Positions 62,141 through 64,000 of a DNA stretch of 64,000 nucleotides are shown one piece after another. Position 1 is the first letter of the stretch. Every line of letters starts with the position of its first letter. The notes beneath the pieces were generated by a model. That model made no database searches and had not been told where the DNA came from. It was given only the letters and a program-made list of their open reading frames with translations. Source of the DNA: DATKOF01 sp035524795 (GTDB lineage: Bacteria; Pseudomonadota; Gammaproteobacteria; Burkholderiales; SG8-41); contig DATKOF010000034.1 in assembly GCA_035524795.1 (NCBI GenBank), positions 27,804 to 91,803 on the forward strand, read 5' to 3'. The translations under genes and the position numbers were made by a program.

Positions 62141-63397
62141 GTGCAACAATCCGCCCTCAAAACCACACCTGGCCCGGAACAGGTCTTCATCGGCCGCCAG
62201 TCGATCGTCGACACGAACCGCCGGCTGGCCGCCTACGAGCTGCTGTTCCGCGACGGCAGCGACAACCGTGCGGTGATCTGGAACGACCTGATGGCGAGCG
62301 CCACCGTCATTTCGCGCGCGTTCTCGGAACTGGGGATTGAAGAAGCGCTCGGCCCCTATCCCGGTTTCATCAACTGCAGCGCCGAGCTGCTGCTGTCCGA
62401 CATGCTGCTGCTCCTGCCGAAACAGAAAATCGTGCTGGAAATACTGGAAACAGTCGACATCACGCCGCAGATCGTCGAGCGGATCAAATATTTGCGCGGC
62501 GCGGGATTCACCATCGCGCTCGACGATTACACCGGCGAAGAAAAACGCTACGCCGCCGTTCTGCCGTTGATCAACATCGTCAAAGCGGACCTCACCGGCC
62601 TCAGCGAGAACGCGCTGACACTGCACGCGCTGAGCTTGAAGAAATCCGGCATTCGACTGCTCGCCGAAAAGGTCGACAGCGAACAGCAGTTCGAGCTGTG
62701 CCGGAAACTGGGCTTCGATTATTTTCAGGGCTATTTTTTCGCGCGGCCGGTCGTCATTGCCGGCAAACGCCTGAGCCACTCCGAAGCCTCCCTGCTGCGT
62801 CTGCTCGGCCTGATCGTGCAGGACGCGGAAACCGCCGACATCGAGGACGTGTTCAAACAGGAGCCCGGCCTCTCGCTGAACCTGATGCGGCTGACCAACT
62901 CAGTCGGCAGCGGCGCGGCGTGGAAAATCACCTCGCTGCGGGACGCCATCGTGCGCCTCGGGCGCAGCCAGCTTCAGCGCTGGCTGCAATTGCTGATGTT
63001 CACCAATCCCTCCAACGGCACCGCCGGTCCGCTGCTGCAAACCGCCGCGACGCGCGGACGCCTGATCGAATTGCTCGCAGGTGAAGTGGCTCCCGGCAAC
63101 AACGATCTTCACGACAGCGCGTTCATGACCGGCATCCTGTCGCTGGTGCCGGTGATACTCGGCATTCCGCTGACGGAGGTTCTGAAACCGCTGCCGGTCT
63201 CGGCGGAAGTCTGCGCCGCGCTCGAACAGCGGGCCGGCCTGCTCGGCACCTTGCTTGCCATCGCCGAATCTGTGGAAAACGCGCCGGACGCGGCGCCGCT
63301 GGCGCAACCCCTGGGCAAACTGCCGGCGCTCAACGCCGGCACTCTCAATCGCCTGCAAATGCAGGCGCTGGCCTGGGCCAACAACATCCGGATCTGA
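62141..63397 (+). CDS. EAL/HDOD signalling protein with degenerate EAL domain
   Basis: A 418-residue YuxH-type protein starting at GTG (62141). Residues about 15-210 form an EAL-like fold, but the EAL motif reads AYELLFRDG and the metal-binding DDFG is DDYT, so c-di-GMP hydrolysis is unlikely. A HDOD domain follows (about 215-400), with DVFKQEPGLSLNLMRLTNSV and LRDAIVRLGRSQLQRWL. Such proteins are signal-binding or scaffold proteins in motility or surface regulation. It is bracketed by manB and its duplicated tail. Confidence 0.88.
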   Translation: MQQSALKTTPGPEQVFIGRQSIVDTNRRLAAYELLFRDGSDNRAVIWNDLMASATVISRAFSELGIEEALGPYPGFINCSAELLLSDMLLLLPKQKIVLEILETVDITPQIVERIKYLRGAGFTIALDDYTGEEKRYAAVLPLINIVKADLTGLSENALTLHALSLKKSGIRLLAEKVDSEQQFELCRKLGFDYFQGYFFARPVVIAGKRLSHSEASLLRLLGLIVQDAETADIEDVFKQEPGLSLNLMRLTNSVGSGAAWKITSLRDAIVRLGRSQLQRWLQLLMFTNPSNGTAGPLLQTAATRGRLIELLAGEVAPGNNDLHDSAFMTGILSLVPVILGIPLTEVLKPLPVSAEVCAALEQRAGLLGTLLAIAESVENAPDAAPLAQPLGKLPALNAGTLNRLQMQALAWANNIRI

Positions 63398-63445
63398 AAG
63401 CAGCTTGTCGTCACTGGCGAGCCTGCGCAACGCGCGGCTGTCTTT

Positions 63446-63640
63446 TTAAAACTGCTTATCCAAGCCAGCCTGCTTCAAGACCGCGTTCGCCGTATGACGC
63501 GACTTGATATTGCTGTCCACAGGAAACCGCTTGTTGGAAATCGGGCTGTACCAGATTTCATGATCGCCCTTTCCCTGCCGTTCAAAACGGCAGCCCGCTT
63601 CGAGAAGAATCTTTTTGAGCTGACCGGTAAAACTCGCCAC
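63446..63640 (-). CDS. hicA: HicA-family toxin (mRNA interferase)
   Basis: A 64-residue double-stranded-RNA-binding-like protein. The catalytic His lies in GKGDHEIWYSP, followed by KRFPVDSNIKSRHTANAVLKQAGL, in which TANAVLKQAGL is the family C-terminal helix. HicA cleaves mRNA until bound by HicB. It starts five bases after the hicB-like stop. Confidence 0.85.
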   Translation of the reverse strand: MASFTGQLKKILLEAGCRFERQGKGDHEIWYSPISNKRFPVDSNIKSRHTANAVLKQAGLDKQF

Positions 63641-63645
63641 GCGGA

Positions 63646-63891
63646 TTACGCGGCGTGACGAGGGGCTACCGCCCGCACTTCGGTTTTGACGGTGAACGGT
63701 ACATCTTCATCGGCATTCTCGTAACCGTTGGCGTCGAGCAGATCGGGAATCATCACCTTCAGCTTGGCGACCAGCGCCTCAACGCTGTCGGCTTCAGTCG
63801 CCAGACCGGGAACATCGTCGCTCGTCGCCACCCAGACTTGGGCTTCGCCGTCCCAGAACGCCGAGACAACCAATGGTATCGGTGCTTTCAT
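63646..63891 (-). CDS. hicB: HicB-like antitoxin (DUF1902)
   Basis: An 81-residue protein with the HicB partial RNase-H fold (DUF1902): VVSAFWDGEAQVWVATSDDVPGLATEADSVEAL shows the usual sheet, here abbreviated to the WVATSDDVPGLATEA part. There is no C-terminal DNA-binding domain as in longer HicB proteins. The ATG at 63891 lies very close to a TATAAT box (63903-63898), so the message may be almost leaderless. A start at 63915 is the alternative. Antitoxin precedes toxin. Confidence 0.82.
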   Translation of the reverse strand: MKAPIPLVVSAFWDGEAQVWVATSDDVPGLATEADSVEALVAKLKVMIPDLLDANGYENADEDVPFTVKTEVRAVAPRHAA

Positions 63892-63897
63892 GGCGCT

Positions 63898-63903
63898 ATT
63901 ATA
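63898..63903 (-). promoter_or_regulatory. -10 box of the hicBA pair
   Basis: A perfect TATAAT on the minus strand, five bases from the ATG at 63891. Transcription would start at or next to the initiation codon. The -35 region falls at about 63921-63926, exactly where the duplicated manB tail begins. Confidence 0.5.
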
Positions 63904-63923
63904 TTCCACCGGCAATAGGACGG

Positions 63924-64000
63924 GACGGGCTGCGCGTCGAATATGCGGATGGCTTCGGCCTCGCGCGCTCGTCGAACACGATGCCGGTCATCGTGCTGCG
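63924..64000 (+). pseudogene. 5'-truncated second copy of the phosphomannomutase 3' end
   Basis: These 77 bases align with 61922-61998 (codons 401-426 of manB) at 68 of 77 positions by hand count. The encoded DGLRVEYADGFGLARSSNTMPVIVLR differs from manB at one residue only (Thr to Met). Eight of nine base differences are synonymous. Homology stops abruptly at 63923, so the copy lacks the first 400 codons. It runs off the window end. Confidence 0.8.

Overview
GC-rich chromosomal DNA of a betaproteobacterium. The evidence is gene content and order: an FNR/Anr-type regulator divergent from hemN, a sufBCDSU operon led by iscR and a NifS/IscS-type desulfurase, the aat-bpt pair, dapA-bamC-MBL hydrolase, yhdP-nitrilase-tldD, and ilvE-zinc finger-waaF. 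I would not name a genus. Coding density is high and no gap between genes exceeds about 280 bases. I saw no rRNA, tRNA, CRISPR array, transposase or phage gene.

Layout. 1-7.1 kb: a cut-off zinc alcohol dehydrogenase, RidA, an ArsR-type regulator with an operator in front of an SDR oxidoreductase, small membrane and sensory proteins, tag, and a run of secreted proteins (DUF4139, NTF2-like, TonB-C-like). 7.1-9.4 kb: a nitrosative-stress locus. NsrR is divergent from a group I truncated haemoglobin, a ferredoxin-reductase and an NrtS-type transporter, with an FNR box, a -10 box and an NsrR-like palindrome stacked in one promoter. 9.4-12.3 kb: PPK2 with a small coupled gene, a double-CDGSH protein and small envelope or coiled-coil proteins. 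12.4-15.6 kb: hemN/fnr divergent pair and serB. 15.6-24.5 kb: one long minus-strand Fe-S cluster operon, iscR-iscS-erpA-sufB-C-D-S-U-nfu, with cysE just upstream. 24.5-35.8 kb: trmJ/suhB, mutS, slyD, a lipoprotein, hexose-phosphate mutarotase, dapA-bamC-MBL, homospermidine synthase and ompW. 36-48 kb: aat-bpt (N-degron tagging), pyrD, a ferredoxin, GGDEF protein, nth, cobalamin genes (pduO, btuF-like), aroG, greB and tldD. 48-57 kb: nitrilase, yhdP, glnE and a membrane adenylate/guanylate cyclase. 57-64 kb: ilvE, waaF, yheT, phosphomannomutase, an EAL/HDOD protein, a hicBA module, and at the right edge a second, 5'-truncated copy of the phosphomannomutase 3' end.

Two threads connect separate genes. 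First, oxygen and NO control: the window encodes an FNR-type [4Fe-4S] regulator and holds three FNR-type boxes, at the haemoglobin promoter, hemN/fnr and ompW. The first and third have a -10 box at class II spacing. Second, Fe-S metabolism: NsrR, IscR and FNR are all cluster sensors, and the cluster-building operon, its cysteine supply (cysE) and several Fe-S clients (HemN, Nth, ferredoxins, CDGSH) are nearby.

The most unusual structures are the duplicated phosphomannomutase tail that brackets an EAL/HDOD gene plus a toxin-antitoxin pair, and long imperfect palindromic intergenic repeats, one of which supplies the last codons and stop of the btuF-like gene. I found no wholly new multi-gene system.
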